In this document: piece after piece, positions 58,770 to 64,000 of the stretch
How the letters are laid out: each line of letters begins with the position of its first letter
Numbering within the stretch: position 1 is the stretch's first letter
Assembly (NCBI GenBank): GCA_944548615.1
Contig: OX155961.1
Location: forward strand, 19,366,746-19,430,745
Length of the DNA stretch: 64,000 nucleotides
DNA from: Micropterix aruncella
Lineage: Eukaryota; Arthropoda; Insecta; Lepidoptera; Micropterigidae
Direction: 5' to 3'
The notes under the pieces: generated by a model
Database searches by the model: none
What the model saw: the letters and a program-made list of their open reading frames with translations, nothing else
What the model was told of the DNA's origin: nothing
Program-made: the position numbers and the translations under genes

Positions 58770-59289
58770 AGTAAATTATCGCGCTTATTTTAGAGTGTAT
58801 ATACTTGCCGCATTTTATGTCGCCTTATCAAGGGGAAATTTAAGTATGTATATCATACCGTGTATCAGCTAGATTATTTTAATCAAGTAAAAAAAACTAA
58901 ATGTAAAAGAATAATAATAACGATGAAATATTTTGAGTGGAGGAAAAAAAGGTCTCATTCCCGATTCCATTCAGCTTGTAGTGTATGCAAGATCCACGGT
59001 TTTTCTTTATATCAATGGACGCGAGCAGAAAACGGGAGCAGAATTGACGCAAGAGAGGAAAATCTATAATGCCTTTTACCAGGCGCAATGCGCGGGTAGC
59101 GCAAAAAGGGAAAAGGGGAAAATATAAAAACCCAGAAAGTAAATTCGCTGCGCCGACCCGTATTCGGGGATAGCGCGTCCTCATGAGAGGCGGCTTTTTT
59201 CGCGTCTGACCCTTTGCAGCGATGCGGTTATAAAATTACGTATTTCATCATATACAGTTATTTGGTAAATTCAAATAAAATAGAATTTC
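58770..59289. other. Unassigned DNA with a CpG-richer patch
   Basis: The patch at about 58935-59215 has frames of 64-95 codons on both strands but no motif. Confidence 0.4.
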
Positions 59290-59405
59290 CGTCATCATCA
59301 TCAGCCGGTAGACGTCCACTGTTGGACATAGGCCTATGTAGGACATGTAGGACGTCCCCATAGAATGCCATGACGAACAGTAACAAATGGCAACGAACGG
59401 TTGAG
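59290..59405 (-). mobile_element. RTE-type LINE/SINE 3' end
   Basis: The plus strand shows CATCATCATCAGCCGGTAGA, then ACGTCCACTGTTGGACATAG and GCCTATGTAGGAC. In inverse this is the very common lepidopteran RTE 3' end finishing in GATGATGAT. No coding part. Confidence 0.75.
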
Positions 59406-59409
59406 CCGC

Positions 59410-60605
59410 ATAAATATGTCCTAACAAATATAATTACTGTATTAATAACACATTACAATACAATAATAGTATTAATACATTAAAAGCTTATTAATAATTT
59501 TCATTTAAAAATAATTTATTAATAATGTTTTTCACGGTCGGTTATAGTGTATTTAATACGATCTTGCAAAATATCATCAACCCATTTCTCTATGTCCCAG
59601 TTTTTTTAAATTTAAATTTTTTGAAATTTGTTCTATAGAAATGTCATCGAGATGAATACGACTAGTGTCGAAATATTCTCAGTCAAAAATTTTCTTTAAA
59701 AATCAGTTACTAATATCTATTTCTGTTACAGAAACCATCCTCCTATACTTATTACATCCAAGGGCATATTATAGTAATTCGGCTGCAATAACAGGCCCCT
59801 AGATATTGACCTTCCGTCCCTGCCTCTTGTGGCGGCACCGGAATCTGATGTCGATGCCCGGAAGTTCACCTTGCCCCCGCCCTGGACCTCTCGCTCGATC
59901 TTCCGAAACATTATTGAAATTATTGCTGAATTTGGATTGCTGAATATCTTTATCGTTTATCTTAATTAAAAAAACGATTCCCCAGTAGCTAAAACGAGAG
60001 CAGAATACAGATTTCTCGTAGTCCCTTTTGTTTACCCTGATAATAAGCGCCAGTTTGTCACTATCTTTGTAAATAATGTAACATACTTGTAGACATGATA
60101 TTATTGGTAGATAAAATGACTACCGTCGTTAAAACTGTATAGGTAATAGGCGAGGTTTCTGCTCTCGCCTTCTATCCTTGAACCTGCAGAGACTACGTCA
60201 CATGTTATGATTTATTTGCCCCGCCAGTAAGATATTTAATTTCGCCGCGCGTGGTATTGCCACTGTGCGCTGTATTGCCATGGATATAATTGTAACCCTT
60301 TTACGAACACACATCATATAAACGCCGAGCGAGCTCAAACATCCGAACCTGCTGGACAGTCGCAATTAAATCATCAATCGAACAACTGCTATGTGTTTAC
60401 CTCCTCCGTCGCACGCCTTCCCCGGTAAAGGTGAAGTCTCCATTATTATTCTCTGCGAACGTGGTCATCGATTATCTACATGGATCACACCGCGGTAAAA
60501 CCATTAAACAGTTTACAAAATCGATGAACCACAAGTAGGCTAGGGAGACGAGAAACGTATCCATTGTTGTCTACATCCGATATCGAACGAAGCACTCAGA
60601 CAAAA
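59410..60605. other. Unassigned non-coding DNA
   Basis: AT-rich with a GC-richer block at about 60140-60480. No gene supported. Confidence 0.45.
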
Positions 60606-60607
60606 AG

Positions 60608-63440
<2,833 letters not shown>

Positions 63441-63443
63441 ACC

Positions 63444-63749
63444 TCATGTACACCCAGGTAAATGCATATTCAGAATCCGTTGCCCCCAACGTAAGTTAAA
63501 ATAAGCGATGACGCTTTCGTTTTTGCTTGTCAGGTGCTTGTCGACACCACTGATCAGGAAAATGCGTCGATGTGAAATGACTTTGGCCGTATGCCTGACT
63601 GCCTCACGGCGCTTGTACAGAGAGTTCAACCTACTCCGTGGTCTAGATTTGCCAATCAGGATTTTAGACTTGTCGTTGTCATATGCTGCATAAGTTTTAC
63701 TCGTCTCGGCAACGTAAACAGAGCCATAAATCGGACGGTACGGTGGCAT
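63444..63749 (-). CDS. Unrecognised 101-codon ORF
   Basis: Starts MPPYRPIYGSVYVAETSKTY and is rich in K/R in the middle (SRPRSRLNSLYKRREAVRHT). It matches no family I recognise. Balanced composition and length make a small or partial protein possible, but an unselected frame is just as likely. Confidence 0.2.
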   Translation of the reverse strand: MPPYRPIYGSVYVAETSKTYAAYDNDKSKILIGKSRPRSRLNSLYKRREAVRHTAKVISHRRIFLISGVDKHLTSKNESVIAYFNLRWGQRILNMHLPGCT

Positions 63750-64000
63750 ATTTTCGTATAAATATTAATATATTTCATGCATCAACTTACCTCAAAGTGG
63801 TATGAGAGTGCTAGTAAAAAAAGTGGAGTTTATTTTCATTTTCAGGATGGTGCCAACTATACAATGTGGGTCGATGAAGCAAATGATTTCATACGTTTTG
63901 AATGCTAAAAATGTCAACTGGCAATGTTCATCATCCGGACAACAATGCAACAGAATATAGTTATCTGTTTCAATCACCCATAATCGATATTGTGTTAGAA

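Overview
The window is AT-rich eukaryotic nuclear DNA that is almost entirely transposable-element territory. It is most likely from a moth or butterfly. The reasons are three short Helitrons with the TC-TATACTAATATTAT start and CTAG end seen throughout Lepidoptera, an RTE-type 3' end (the CATCATCATCAGCC...GACGTCCACTG motif near 59.3 kb) that recurs in lepidopteran genomes, tRNA-headed SINEs, and 3' LINE tails of short TGAAA/TCAAA-type repeats. I see no bacterial, viral, rRNA or functional tRNA gene. The species assignment is inference; the element calls rest on motifs, terminal repeats and target-site duplications read directly.

Layout. 0-10 kb: a TIR transposon copy (A) with an RLE-type LINE and a short Penelope hairpin inserted in it, a SINE, decayed RTE-like reverse transcriptase fragments, and a TIR MITE. 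10-18 kb: a piggyBac-like MITE, a ~150 bp tandem array, another RT fragment and a Harbinger-like element. 18-24 kb: a nested stack in which a hAT element (8-bp duplication ATATAGGG) carries a Helitron, next to TIR copy B, which is itself split by a second Helitron and a LINE/mariner block. 25-33 kb: a SINE with an inverted head, a perfect hairpin, and a 5.2-kb degenerate P-element with 32-bp TIRs and its two-exon THAP-transposase gene interrupted by a piggyBac-like MITE. 33-36 kb: a second hAT element, a Penelope hairpin and a LINE end. 36-40.6 kb: the only apparently intact protein gene, a THAP-domain protein of 223 aa with plausible upstream non-coding exons. 40-50 kb: Tc1 and LINE remnants, direct repeats and a CpG-rich island. 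50-52 kb: a young 5'-truncated Penelope-like element whose 219-nt inverted arms look identical. 52-58 kb: a 297-bp fold-back MITE, two piggyBac-like elements, and TIR copy C with a Helitron. 58-64 kb: a ~190 bp tandem array, an RTE 3' end, a LINE ORF truncated at a (TA)n tract, and unassigned sequence.

No metabolic pathway or operon is present. The genes are mobile-element replication enzymes (reverse transcriptases, one GIY-YIG and one restriction-like endonuclease, P and Tc1/mariner transposases) plus one THAP DNA-binding protein. I did not find a clearly undescribed biological system. The most unusual items are the P-element with a mutated splice donor and a nested MITE, the hairpin-headed SINE, the inverted Penelope copy, the permuted ~650 bp repeat family, and the THAP gene with a duplicated exon-like block.
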